Source: Gautieria morchelliformis
Taxonomy: Eukaryota > Basidiomycota > Agaricomycetes > Gomphales > Gomphaceae
DNA length: 64,000 nt
Assembly: GCA_015179125.1 (NCBI GenBank)
Contig: WHVA01000025.1
Coordinates: 248,001-312,000, forward strand
Direction of reading: 5' to 3'
Made by a program: the position numbers and the translations under genes. A model generated the notes under the pieces. The model had not been told where the DNA came from, did not search any database, and worked only from the letters and a program-made list of their open reading frames with translations. Positions 32,266 to 43,822 of this stretch are shown piece after piece; within the stretch, counting starts at the first letter, position 1; the number at the start of each line of letters is the position of its first letter.

Positions 32266-33737
32266 AGGCGGTGGAGGAACTCCGGAAAGGGCACTCACGG
32301 TCTGTACGGACAGCGGAATGGTCGGAACGTGATGGACTGCTCCACTTCAGAGGCAAGGTCTATGTTCCAGGTGGGGCAGACCTCCGCCGTCGCATCGTGT
32401 CCCAGCACCATGACACACGGGTCGCTGGGCATGCTGGCAGGTGGAAGACGCTGGAGTTAGTGGCTCGGAATTACTGGTGGCCTCAGATGTCCCGCTACAT
32501 CGGACAGTATGTGAAGACATGTGACCTTTGTCTCCGAACCAAAGCGCAACGACATCCGCCCGTCGGAGAACTTGTTCCGCTCCCGATTCCCGAATCCCGC
32601 TGGGACACCATCAGTGTCAACTTCATCGTTGAACTCCCAGAGTCTCATGGCTACGACGCGATCATGAACGTCGTGGATTCGGTAAGCAAGGTGTCCCACT
32701 TCATTCCGATGCACACGACGATCACAGCCCTCGGAGCGGCCCGCCTGTTCCTTGCACATGTCTGGAAGTTGCATGGGCTCCCGAAGCAAGTTGTTTCCAA
32801 CCAAGGTCCGCAGTTTGTCGCGGAACTGACTCGGGAGCTCTACTGCCTGCTCGGCATAAAGCTGGCTACCACCACAGCGTACCATCCGCAGGGTGATGGA
32901 CAGACGGAACGGGTCAATCAGGAGTTGGAGCAATATCTCCGCCTCTTTGTCAATGAGAGGCAGGATGACTGGGATGAGTTACGTCCACTGGCGGAATTCC
33001 AATACAACAACCATGTCCATTCTGCCACGCAACAGACTCCCTTCATGCTTGACTCCGGACGACACCCGCGGATGGGCTTTGAACCACGCCAGGCTGACTC
33101 CCGACTCAAGACAGTCAATGAGTTCCGAGACCGCATGGACTCCACCCTTTCAGAAGCCAAGTCGGCCCTTGCGAAGGCCAAGGACGACATGGCAAGGTAC
33201 TACAACCAACGCCGGGTTCCTGCCCCGGAGTACCAAGTTGGAGACAAGGTGTATCTAGATGCAAGTGACATCCGCACCACACGCCCTTCGCAGAAGCTTG
33301 CCCACCGCTACCTTGGGCCCTTCACAGTGACGCGGAGGGTTGGACGGAATGCATACCGCCTCCGACTTCCGATGTCCATGTCCCGCCTCCACCCCGTCTT
33401 CAACGTGGTGAAGTTACTCCCTATGCTTGAGGAGCCAATTCCAGGTCGGAAGGCTCATCCGCCACCTCCGCCGGAAATTGTAGATGGGGAAGAGCACTAT
33501 GTGGTGGAACGGATCCTGGACAGCCGGTTTGTGCGAGGACGACTCCAATTCCTCATGAAATGGGAAGGGTATGGGTACAAGGAGAATTCGTGGGCCCGGA
33601 GCAAGATGTTTCCGCTCCAGACAAACTCCGTGAGTTCTATAGGACGCATCCCAGTGCCCCTCGCTGAATCCGCTCGCTGGCATTTCAATCCCTCGTGTCC
33701 CGTGCTTCGAGGACGCAGCATGCTAGAGGGGGGGTGA
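32259..33737 (+). mobile_element. Gypsy element 3 integrase with chromodomain
   Basis: The integrase zinc finger (HDTRVAGHAGRWKTLELVAR, CDLCLRTKAQRH), core (WDTISVNFIVELPESHGYD, YHPQGDGQTERVNQELEQYL) and C-terminal domain (LHPVFNVVKLLPM) are visible. A chromodomain follows (YVVERILDSRFVRGRLQFLM, KWEGYGYKENSW). The frame overlaps the end of the preceding pol frame by seven bases. Confidence 0.93.
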
Positions 33738-34196
33738 TGTCAGGGGACACCCTGTTTTCCATTTCCAGTTCCGACACCACACCCAGTTCCGACTCCATTT
33801 CCGACTCCGCTTCCGGTTCCGATTCCATCTCCGCCTCCGCTTTCGGAAATGATTCCGCTTCTGGGAGAACTTCCACCAGTTCTGTTCGCCTTGCCAGTTC
33901 CACCCCAATTCCTGACTTCCACTCCTGGAACAGTGTCGGAAATCAAGCGACTCGCATAATAGGTGACATCAAGGGTCGATCAAGGGTCAGGGGGATGCAG
34001 GGTTGATGGCGGGTGCCAAGTGTTGTCCCTGGCTGCGCAGGGTAGTATAATACGGGCTCGCTGACATTGGGGGTCCTTAGACTTTTCTCTTTGGATTTCC
34101 CCTTGTCAGGTGAGAATCCCCTCTCTTGTATACTCCGTTCATTTATACATACTTTGGATTTCCCCTTGTCAGCTGTGTGGTAGTGTGACCTCCACA
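33738..34196 (+). repeat. 3' LTR of Gypsy element 3 (end approximate)
   Basis: It begins TGTCAGGGGACACC directly after the purine tract. It is rich in TTCCGAC words in its first 150 bases. It contains two copies of TTGGATTTCCCCTTGTCAG 62 bases apart near its right end. The right border is inferred from the start of LINE sequence at about 34228. Confidence 0.7.
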
Positions 34197-34227
34197 ACTA
34201 GCCAGGGTTGCCCTTACACCCCCCCCC

Positions 34228-34955
34228 CATTGGCGAGTTTCTTCGCCCTGATGAACTTGTCACCACCATCGTCTTCCCTTCCATCCTCTTCCATCTGGCT
34301 GACTGCCTCGTTGGCCTTGGCGACTAGTTCTTCTTCTGTGAGCTTATCTAGGGCATTCGACTCCACGCGTGGGTCCTATCAATGAGTATTTGGCATCCCC
34401 TTGCCCTTGCTCCTGCCAGGTTATTAGGGTGTGACAATGGCAATACCTTTCAGAGCTGCAGCATATGTTATACCTGTTTCGCCCCCACCTCTCCTTTTAT
34501 GCTGTTAATGTGTTCTATCACTTTGTAGGCCCCTTCTGTCGCAGCTTTAGTGACCTCCACTACCTCCTTTGCTTCCTCGATTGCTGCTGCGACCTTGGTG
34601 AGGGCCGGCTCTAGACTCCTCTCTACATGCTTCATCACCGCCGCTCCTACTCCCTTCACCGCTTCCTCCAGCATCAAGACTGCCACTGCTCTAATGCCCT
34701 CCTGCAGTGTCTTGCCACTAGCGTTGTGTGCCAGGGACAGTAGCGCGTAGCTGAGTTGCTCTGCGGACAGCGTATCATCCTTTGCATAATAGCCATACCT
34801 GTCGAGGAACTGTCTAGCCTGCTCTCTGGTTCATACTGACACATTCGGTTCAGCCAGTAGCTCGGACCTTGTCTTCGTGCTGCTCTGCTGTGCGGTGCCT
34901 GCCCTCGTGCGGTTTTGTGACGTGGTGGGCACCTGTGGGTCGGCTCTCGGTGGCA
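34228..34955 (-). mobile_element. LINE (Tad1-like) ORF1 N-terminal fragment, decayed
   Basis: On the minus strand the start ATG at 34955 opens MPPRADPQVPTTSQNRTRAG, followed by TRSELLAEPNVSV and an in-frame TGA at 34831-34833. The frame continues ARQFLDRYGYYAKDDTLSAE, LSYALLSLAHNASGKTLQEG and a coiled-coil-like Lys/Glu/Val-rich stretch (VEVTKAATEGAYKVIEHI). After frame changes near 34390-34440, ESNALDKLTEEELVAKANEA and FIRAKKLANG appear. This resembles the ORF1 N-terminus of mushroom Tad-like LINEs, from memory of the family. ORF2 is missing: the piece ends at a poly-C run at 34219-34228. Confidence 0.6.
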
Positions 34956-35099
34956 TTGATTTTTTGGAGGCTTCTTTTTCGTAGGAGCCTAGTGCTATCG
35001 CCGATTGTTGTCAGTGATCCACTAAGAAGTGGTGTAGCTAGTGTGTATATAGGAGAATGAGGAATTTGGTTTTTTAGGTTGTTGTGGTAGGTGTGAGAA

Positions 35100-35437
35100 A
35101 GTTTGTCTGCTGGGTTGATCCCACACGACCTATGGGTAGGATGTCCCGTGAATGCATTCCGGCCATACGAACACCTAAAGGGATTGGATTGGGAAGATGA
35201 TGGGGCCAGTGATGAACCATCACGCCAGGTAGAGGGTGTTGATCATGTTTGATGGTGTGCCTGCTGGCGAATGATACAAGGAGTGAATGGTCGTTTGGCA
35301 AATGGGGCGAAGGGCGAATGGAGAGAACATAGAGGAGGAGTGGTCGAAAGGTAGGGCGAACTCAGGCAAAGATTCAGGAGGAGCAATGAGGGGGAACATA
35401 GAGACAGCGAGGTAAGGGAAATAGATGGGTCATGACA
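35100..35437 (-). mobile_element. Partial LTR of the Gypsy element 2 family
   Basis: It matches the last 335 or so bases of the 1031-base LTR (compare 13300-13639), including GGGTTGATCCCACACGACC, AAGATGATGGGG, ACCATCACGCC and the GTCATGACA terminus at 35437. The rest of the LTR is missing on the left, where LINE-linked sequence begins. It is diverged more than the other two copies and is the oldest of the three. Confidence 0.85.
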
Positions 35438-36933
35438 GTTTTCTTCCTTCACCATAAGTGCCATTACTGCTTCATCAAGTCTATCATTCAACTCTTCTGC
35501 AGTAAGTTCTATGATTGAGTGAATAATTGGGCATGGGTTACATGGCTGCATGATTGAAAAATCTGCAGGGTAAGTGTTTCCTCTTTCACATACTTCAGCT
35601 ACTAATCTATTCACCAAGTCATTAATTGTGCAGCCGTCCCTATGGAGATTTACTTTGAACCTGTCCTTGATAAGCTGTCCAGGTGCATGTATATTCTTGG
35701 CACCCACTGGACATGCAGGATTTTGACAGTCCTCTTTTGCCTTTGATGGCTCACTCTGATTTTCACAGTACCATTACCCTTCAATTGCACCTCCACACCA
35801 TTTGCGGCAGTGAAGGACCTAGGACTCGTAAATGTGACAAAGTCATGTAAGTCCTCTATTTTTGGTGTGAAATTTCCTGACGTGGCTGTATCAATAAAGC
35901 AGCACCACGTAACAGGACTATCACCCAAAAACATTGATGTCTCAATGGCTGAGAATAAGCCACATGATGTAGAAGGGTTCCCTTTGGTCTTATTCTGGTC
36001 AACAGATGGTGAGTCCTTATTTGTGTCTTGATGCAAACCACCGTCCCTCTTCTTCTTCAGAGAGGGGCAATCCTTTGCAAAATGACCTTGACCTCCGCAA
36101 TTATACCATTTTCCAGAGTGTCCTGAAGACTTCTTTGGTTTCTCCCCTTCACGTCCTGTAAGATGGCCTCCTGCAAGGTCAAAGTCAAGGTCGTTCTGGG
36201 CTTCTGCTGCTTCTTCTTTGCTACAGCAAATGCTGAGCCCTCTGTCATGGTACACAGACCCTTCTTATCTCTACTTGATGCAAATTACTGACCAATTCTG
36301 CCACCATGTCATGATCCCAATCAATGATGTTGGTGACTGCGTCAAACTCCTCTGGGAGTGTATTGAAAGAAGCTGACTCTGGAATAGGATGGCCAGCTTC
36401 TATTAGCCTCAAACGTAATGAGTCCATCCTAGCTTTATGCTCCATGATTCCGGAACCATCGTATTGTATGTGAGTGATTTCTCCGAGCAGCGATGCTCTC
36501 GTATTTGCTAAACAGTTGCCATACACCATATGCAGTGTGTTCCATGCCAAACGTGAGTCGCAATTACCACAAATTGCCATCCACTGCTGATCTTTTTTTT
36601 TTTTTTTTTTTTTTTTTAATCCTATTTATCATCTTTTGGAGTTGAGCTCTATGTAAGACAGTAACTACACGTCGCTCAACATATGTATCCATTTCCTCTT
36701 TTGTCTCTATCTCTGCTAGTGCTGCTGATCTTCAATACGCAGATCTATCTCTGTGTATGTGCGCTCCTTCTGGAGTGCCCAAGCCTCTTCTAGCTCTAGC
36801 TCCTCATGAGTAGGAGCCTTCGAATCAGCACGTGTTGGACTGGGGAATCATCCTATCACGACCTCCCACTGGTTGAGAGATCTCAGCGTTGACTCCATGC
36901 TGCACTCCATGAAAAATAGTTATCATGGTGCAA
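35438..36933 (-). mobile_element. Ty1/Copia element 3 fragment (gag and protease), broken
   Basis: On the minus strand the gag start lies near 36897 (MESTLRSLNQWEVVIG). It is followed by PTHEELELEEAWALQKERTY, WNTLHMVYGNCLANTRASLL and LRLRLIEAGHPIPESASF. A zinc knuckle (CGGQGHFAKDC) and a protease-like segment (CFIDTATSGNFTPKIEDLHD, FTAANGVEVQLKGNGTVKIR) follow, and it ends with the integrase-proximal HAPGQLIKDRFKVNLHRDG near 35650. Integrase core and reverse transcriptase are gone. A short LINE end is inserted in gag (36592-36722). Several breaks are present; age is old. Confidence 0.82.
36592..36722 (-). mobile_element. Short LINE 3' end (or SINE) inserted in Copia element 3 gag
   Basis: A minus-strand poly-A tail (plus-strand T run at 36592-36617) follows about 105 bases similar to 2244-2380. 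The target duplication CTGCTGATC(TT) appears immediately before the T run and again at about 36722. The Copia gag reading resumes across the two sides. The body is more AT-rich than the copy near 2.3 kb. Confidence 0.72.
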
Positions 36934-37200
36934 TGTTGGAAATACAGTGTAGGCACTACCAGTACTTGACTGGTAGTTATTCATTTTATTGAGAGACATA
37001 GCTGGCATTACCACTGTAAATTGTGCATTCAGAAGGTAGGGCCAGGCCCATAACCTAAAGACAGTAGTTAAACCACAAGCTAGTTAGCTATACATCTTGT
37101 TATACAAGGTATACACTTACTTCCCAGTGGCAGCAAATAGACACTGGGAAGATTGCTACTATACATACACGCAGACATATATGCATGTCTCAGAATGAGT
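36934..37200 (-). repeat. Probable 5' LTR of Copia element 3 (right end uncertain)
   Basis: It begins TGTTGGAAATACAG just upstream of the gag start. TTGCACCATG lies between, in the position of a primer site. A partner LTR is not in the window, so the far end (near TGTCTCAG at about 37190) is a guess. Confidence 0.45.
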
Positions 37201-38298
37201 AAGGTAGCGAGCACTGACGATTTCCTCTCGACGTTCGTCTCTCTACAGATGGATGCAGTGGGAGAAACCGGGAGAAATTGAAAACTGTCGCAGAAGTAGA
37301 CGAGGAGGAAGAGGCAGAACTTCTAGGGGCCACTGTGCACTGAAGGAGCGTTGACAACATCTTGGTGATCTTCCCAGCAAAGCCATGGTGCTCCGGTCCC
37401 GCAACTGATGATGATTTAATGGTGTTTTGAGAGTAATCGCTATCTTATTGTAAAGATGTTTCCCTGTTGAAATATTTAGGTATGTATTTGTGCTGATTCC
37501 ACTCAGGCTATCCTACTTATTCTCACCTGCAGCACTCATGCACTCATGGATCGACGTAACTAATATCTATCACAGACACAGTAAAGAACAGATGGAGGCG
37601 AGGATGGTTTTTCCAAGCGTTACCCTGCAAGTCCTGCTACGATCTGTCTGGTTCCTGTGGCACGTAGACACAAGAAAGTACGTCAAGGACAAATTGGAGT
37701 GGCGACAACGGAAACTCATCTAAAGGATGACCAAGAGCAATCGCGCCACCGTTGACATTCACTTTTCCGGGGTCCAGACTGAGCTTACCGTACGAACACA
37801 GTAAACATACAGGGACGCAAATGCCTCGTTGATCTAAAGGACTTCAGCATCGATCAACACATGGACATCAGGTTGCTCACCTCAAGCAGGCCAACGTCAT
37901 TAACAGAGAGCCCCGTGAGTCCAAGTACTCTGGGAGCTGCATAGGTTGGACCGATACCCATGGACGTTTCTGATTTTATTCCCAAACCAATATGCGAATG
38001 ACTTAACTGCAGCTCGGGCGGGTACAAGAGAGCCAATCAAACTCTAAACACAGTCAGATGGATAAGTATCAATAAATAATGTCGTAACATTTAAACCAGA
38101 CGAGCTGGTTTAACGCGTGCGCTGGTCATATGAGCTGGAGTCTCCCTCTCGCGTCCAGATCAGATAAGCTATCCTTGATCCTAAGGTGTACCTTTTCCCT
38201 CAGTCCACCCTCAGGGTTGCCGTAAGTCACGAATAATACACTTGTGAGCCGTGAAAAATCGCTGACTCTCTCTGAACAACGAAGCGAGTTGGGGAAGC

Positions 38299-38631
38299 TC
38301 ACGCAAGGTAAGTTCTTCCGGCGTGTTGAGAAAGAATGTTCCTGATCCATCCGGCACTAGGGGTGGATGCTTCTGTATCGTCACCATATAGAATCAAACT
38401 GGGGAATGTCATGGAGCGGAGGGAAGAGTTGGGTGTTAATTCAGCGTGCTGACCGAATATAGCTATGAAGAAAAGCCGTGTAAATTGAATGAAATTCAAA
38501 GAGAGAGAGACTGTATGTACCTTCTGTGTCTCAGGGAACAAAGGTGTAAAATGGGAGATTGAGGTGCTCCAGACAACGTCCAGACGGTAGAGTAAGCTCG
38601 ATACACAAGGTACTTCCTCTGGAGTGACCAT
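38299..38631 (-). CDS. Small hypothetical frame inside the broken thiolase copy
   Basis: From ATG 38631 the frame reads MVTPEEVPCVSSLLYRLDVV and WSTSISHFTPLFPETQK. A possible 72-base intron follows (GTACAT at 38520 to CAG at 38449), then HAELTPNSSLRSMTFPSLIL and a short tail to 38299. An overlapping frame further on reads NTPEELTLRELPQLASLF. Splice borders look reasonable, but I recognise no family and see no conserved domain. It lies in the foreign stretch that replaced thiolase exon 5, so it may be a fragment of another host gene moved with it. Confidence 0.25.
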   Translation of the reverse strand: MVTPEEVPCVSSLLYRLDVVWSTSISHFTPLFPETQKVHTVSLSLNFIQFTRLFFIAIFGQHAELTPNSSLRSMTFPSLILYGDDTEASTPSAGWIRNILSQHAGRTYLA

Positions 38632-38666
38632 GGTGAGGTATATTTGAAATAGGATGTTGAATGAAC

Positions 38667-38775
38667 GGTGTGTATATTTGGAATATGTTGTTGAATGAAC
38701 GTGTGTATATTTAGAATAGAATATTGAATGAGGAATCAACACTATATTCCAAATATACACACCGTTTAGTTCAAA
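38667..38775. repeat. Hairpin with 28-base arms
   Basis: ACGGTGTGTATATTTGGAAT on the left is answered by ATTCCAAATATACACACCGT on the right. The interior carries a decayed third copy (AACGTGTGTATATTTAGAAT). The second arm ends at the point where thiolase homology resumes, so this may be the end of the inserted sequence. Confidence 0.75.
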
Positions 38776-39128
38776 CATCTCTTGTTTCTGTGCCCGCTCG
38801 GCACGTTAACAAGAGCTGCTGGGGCTGTGAGTAATTGTGTAGTGAATATGGTAGCTAGCGTACATTTCTGTGAATTAGAAATCCACCTGGCTGCCAGCGC
38901 ACTGAGATGCCCCCGTGCATTGTCTTCCATTCTGGCAGCATTTTAAACAGCCTCGCCTGATACATACGCGACACTCGTACACATGTCACGTGGCGTCCTC
39001 GCGTATGGCGATTCTACTTAATGGCGATTCTACTTAAAAGTCAACGTCAGTGCACTTGCCGCAACACTCTACCTTTCCCTCTCGCATCCTTCTTACCATC
39101 CTGCACGCCAGTTCACTTGGTTTTGAAC

Positions 39129-39271
39129 GTAAGTATTAAGAATTGTTCTGATTTTCCTCGCATCTCCATTTTCCCTGTGTTGTTGTCACTCAACCTCTTC
39201 ACCTCTGTCGCAAGTCGCAAGTAATCTGTGTTGCCTCTCTTCCGATACTGATCACGTCTCTGCCGCACCAG
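39129..39271 (+). other. Predicted 5'-UTR intron of tandem gene A
   Basis: It runs GTAAGTATTAAG to CCGCACCAG and ends ten bases before the ATG of gene A. Gene B has an equivalent intron, and the flanks TCCGATACTGA and CACGTCTCTGCCGCACCAG are nearly identical in both. Confidence 0.6.
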
Positions 39272-39281
39272 GACGCACAAA

Positions 39282-39773
39282 ATGGGACATCCCACCACCA
39301 GCGATAACAAAACCGACTTACCGTCCCTTCAGGAATTGGGCCTCCTGAGCCTCACCCAGGCCGATGCCCTCGCATACAGGGAATATCTGGCCAATAGGCG
39401 TCTTGCTCTGCCGCCTCTCCCAGGCAATGCACCAGATAGGCCTCCATTATCGTTGGGCTTGCCTAAATGCCCCAGAAGGTCATCAGGGGAGAAAGATGGC
39501 GGTGAAGCTCGAGCAAGAGACAAAGGGAAAGGGCGAGTAGCACGACGAGAGACACCACGCGTACTCCCCTCACAGCACCAAATCTTAAACAACCGCACGC
39601 TGGGTTCGAGGCTCGATGGAAGCCTCGAGGCAGCGCCGGTGGAAAAATTCAATGGCGCAGCGAGGAGAGTCGATGAGTCCCCGACCCTCGTTCGGATTGA
39701 TGAATCCATCCCCGGCATGGCCGACAAGACCATATTGGAGGGTGAGGCCACTCAGGGAGACGGGGGGAGGTGA
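39282..39773 (+). CDS. Tandem gene A: small basic protein of unknown function, truncated by a stop
   Basis: It starts MGHPTTSDNK and has the paired motifs LPSLQELGLLSLTQADALAY, LPPLPGNAPDRPPLSL and LGSRLDGSLEAAPVEKFNGA. AARRVDESPTLVRIDESIPG follows. The frame stops at TGA 39771-39773 after QGDGGR. In gene B the matching codon is GGA, and in gene A the same frame stays open past the TGA for about 47 codons with the same C-terminal pattern (EGSSRRTTRREYKFCACYF, then WVEH). So gene A looks like a full-length paralogue cut by one nonsense change. No signal peptide or membrane segment is present. It is Arg-rich and probably partly disordered. The family is unrecognised. Confidence 0.6.
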   Translation: MGHPTTSDNKTDLPSLQELGLLSLTQADALAYREYLANRRLALPPLPGNAPDRPPLSLGLPKCPRRSSGEKDGGEARARDKGKGRVARRETPRVLPSQHQILNNRTLGSRLDGSLEAAPVEKFNGAARRVDESPTLVRIDESIPGMADKTILEGEATQGDGGR

Positions 39774-40564
39774 GAAGGGAGCAGCAGGAGAACAACGAGG
39801 CGAGAATACAAATTTTGCGCCTGCTATTTTACGGAGGATGGAATGAGGATGAAGTGGGTTGAGCACGCCGAGCGTTCCCGTCCGGAAACGCCCGCGGGTA
39901 TCGATTCCTAAGCTCTGTATGCATATCGGTTCCATTTAATCGATCATCTTGTGATTTCGGCGATGCGACTGAAAGGTCGAAATACCTGACGGACAGACCA
40001 AGTTGAGGATGACTCCTTTATGCTTACAACGTTTATCGTTGGAACTGCAAACTTGCGGACACTCCGGATTCCTTTGCGAGTGACGTTATAGTACTAGTAT
40101 CTGTTTACCATCTGAACTTACGGGCACTTTTGCTTCGACCTTGTGAATAGCGTATGCCGCTTTTGAATCAAAAATGCGGTGGCAGTCCTGTCGTAGCTGG
40201 ACAGTCACCCAAATACATTGTCCATTATGAATTGTGCCTCTCATACTTATCTATAACCGGGCATCAAAGAGGCACAATGGCTAAGTATAAACCTTAACAT
40301 ATATATCTTCCTCAGACGCCTATTGGCCTGTTTTGAGGGATAACAGTTCGCGGCCATTGTCTAATTCGCTTCCATTCTGACAACCTGTATATACTATATC
40401 AGGCGAGGCGTGGAAACGACACCCATGTCAGGTGGCACCCTCACATATGACATTTCTACTTAAAGGCTTAATGGTACACTGACATGACACTCTACCTTCC
40501 CCTCGCCCATCATTCTCAGCACCCTGCGTGATCAAGTTCACCGTGACAGGCCTCTTTTTAAAAC

Positions 40565-40661
40565 GTACGTAGTAATCTTGCCACTCGACCTCTTCACCTT
40601 TGTTGTTTCTTATGTGTTGCCTCTGTTAGTTCCGATACTGACCACGTCTCTGCCGCACCAG
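40565..40661 (+). other. Predicted 5'-UTR intron of tandem gene B
   Basis: It runs GTACGTAGTAAT to CCGCACCAG, 97 bases, and ends 13 bases before the ATG at 40675. It is homologous in position to the gene A intron. Confidence 0.6.
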
Positions 40662-40674
40662 CATCTTGCACAAC

Positions 40675-41196
40675 ATGACCTATCCCAGCAACAACGACTT
40701 ACCTCGCCTTCATGAGCTGGGGCTTCTGACCCTGACGGACGCCGACGTATTGGCATTCCGGCTAAACATGGGCAATGAGCCTGTGACTCTGCCGCCTATC
40801 CGAGGCAACGCGACGCATAGGCCATTATCATCATCGAGCCTGTCTAGCAGTTCATCCCGGGGTCAAGCTCGAGCGAGGCGAGCAGCACGACGAGGGACGC
40901 CATACGTGCACCCCTCACCACAAACACCAAATAAAATCAACCGCATGCTGGGTTCGAGGCTCGATGCAAGCCTCGATGCAGCGGCGGTGGAGCGATTCGA
41001 TGACGCAGCGAGGAGAGTCCGAAACGAGACGTCGACCCTCGTTTGGATTATCGAGTCAATTCCCGGCATGACCATCTCTCAGGGAGACGAAAGGAGGGGA
41101 GAAGGGAGCAGCAGGCGAAGAACGAGGCGAGATCAGTTTCGTTGTTACTATTATAATGAGGACGGGCAGAAGACGGAGTGGATTCATCATAGTTGA
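40675..41196 (+). CDS. Tandem gene B: small basic protein of unknown function, intact paralogue
   Basis: 173 residues. The start ATG at 40675 aligns with the gene A start. Motifs are MTYPSNNDLPRLHELGLLTL, TDADVLAFRL, LPPIRGNATHRPL, a Ser run, an Arg/Ala-rich stretch (RGQARARRAARRGTPY), LGSRLDASLDAAAVERFDDA and LVWIIESIPGM. The C-terminus is basic, then aromatic (GSSRRRTRRDQF, CYYYNEDGQKTEWIHH). About half of the residues match gene A by eye, and the 5' and 3' flanks (for example TTTCGGCGATG, GACGGACAGAC) also match, so a unit of about 1.3 kb was duplicated in tandem. I recognise no family. The Arg-rich middle could bind nucleic acid, but that is speculation. Confidence 0.65.
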   Translation: MTYPSNNDLPRLHELGLLTLTDADVLAFRLNMGNEPVTLPPIRGNATHRPLSSSSLSSSSSRGQARARRAARRGTPYVHPSPQTPNKINRMLGSRLDASLDAAAVERFDDAARRVRNETSTLVWIIESIPGMTISQGDERRGEGSSRRRTRRDQFRCYYYNEDGQKTEWIHHS

Positions 41197-42061
41197 AGGC
41201 GAGCGAGCGTTCCCGTGAGCCCGGAAACGCCCATGCAGGTCGATTTCCTTTCTAGCACCCACAGGCTCTGCTTTTTGAGTTGTCTACTGTTTGTATCGAA
41301 TATTCCATTCATCATTTCTTGATCGATCACCTGTGATTTCGGCGATGTGTTCATGTGCGAGCTTGGAGGTCGAAATATCTGACGGACAGACAAAGGTGGG
41401 TCCTTGGCCAAGTGCTTCATGATGTCATATGATCATATCAGCACAAAGCAGCAGCTTCAGAGTCGCTGGCTGAGCTGGTTATTTGAGGTTTCGAGCTGCA
41501 AACGCGCAGGACTGTTATACCTAATGTTCACTGTCCTGACTACAAAGTTTTGAGTTGGTCACCAGGTATCATGAGACGTTCTCACCCAATTTACAGACTG
41601 AGAGGGTGGGAGCCTTAGACGACCTACGAACGTCTATACCGCGAAACTTGTCAGCCATAACTCGTGACATACCTTTACAATTCATCTCGTCACTAGGGCA
41701 TCTTATTGGATACTATGGGGCGTTGCTAGATGTCATCGCAGAGGCGAAAGATATCACAGGTTGAAGTCACAGGAGGCATGCGGTGATAGAAACCGAGAGT
41801 AGTCGAAAACCGCCACAAAAGTAGACGAGGACGCGGAAGAGGAGGAAGACCTTCGAGGGGCCAACTTGTGAAGGAGTGTTGACAACGTCCTGGTGATCTT
41901 CCCAGCAAAACCATGGTGTTCCGGTCGTGCAACTGACGATGATTTAATCGGGCTTTGCGAGTCATCGCTACCAGTATCTTATTGTAAAGATGTTTCCTTG
42001 TTGAAATATTGTTGAAATATTTAGGTATGTATTTGTGCTGCTTCCACTCGGGCTGTCCTAC
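41197..42061. other. Intergenic; one weak frame and the thiolase 3' flank
   Basis: A short plus frame at 41555-41764 (LDDLRTSIPRNLSAITRDIP, LIGYYGALLDVIAEAK) looks protein-like but has no support beyond that. From about 41790 the sequence repeats the flank of the broken thiolase copy at 37260. Confidence 0.4.
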
Positions 42062-43721
<1,660 letters not shown>

Positions 43722-43801
43722 GGTGAGGGAGTGCTGTAACTGACCGGGGCGCTTTATGGCTCTATTTTTTGCCAACCACTTGTTCCTTGGTCAGACGGTA
43801 G

Positions 43802-43822
43802 ACCGGTACCACCGGTACCGGT
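43802..43822. promoter_or_regulatory. Palindromic repeat in the divergent thiolase/FAS1 promoter
   Basis: ACCGGTACC is repeated directly, and the second copy extends to ACCGGTACCGGT. It is the most structured sequence in the 341 bases between the two divergent start codons. It could be a regulator site; no known factor is assigned. Confidence 0.4.

Larger units (their letters stand above)
29525..34196 (+). mobile_element. Ty3/Gypsy element 3 (chromodomain type), 5'-truncated
   Basis: It starts abruptly near 29525 against Gypsy element 2 with the end of a gag-like frame (MDVDRMRGIYVQAAGAH). Protease, reverse transcriptase and RNase H follow (29794-32265), then integrase with chromodomain (32259-33737), a polypurine tract (GAGGGGGGG) and a 3' LTR from about 33738. 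The 5' LTR and most of gag are absent. The pol frames look nearly open, with few breaks. The whole element, coding and LTR, is crowded with the words TTCCG and CGGAA. It is probably younger than Gypsy elements 1 and 2, judged by the state of its frames. Confidence 0.88.
37260..38870 (-). pseudogene. Broken partial duplicate of the thiolase gene
   Basis: Bases 37260-37965 match 41790-42546, that is the last exons, introns and 3' flank of the intact thiolase. The match includes the block coding [10 protein letters not shown] and the odd ATGAGT donor next to it. Bases 38773-38870 match the start of exon 5 and the intron before it (42888-42985). The stretch between them (37966-38772) is unrelated and replaces most of exon 5. 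There is no N-terminal half, no start, and missing catalytic sequence, so it cannot be functional. Divergence from the intact gene is perhaps 10 percent with small indels. Confidence 0.88.

Noticed and set aside
30265-33908. Many long frames opposite to Gypsy 3
   Set aside because: They mirror the biased TTCCG/CGGAA composition of the sense frame and carry no motifs.
41555-41764. 70-residue frame with helical pattern between gene B and thiolase
   Set aside because: No homologous frame in the duplicated flank, no splice or domain support; mentioned only in the intergenic entry.
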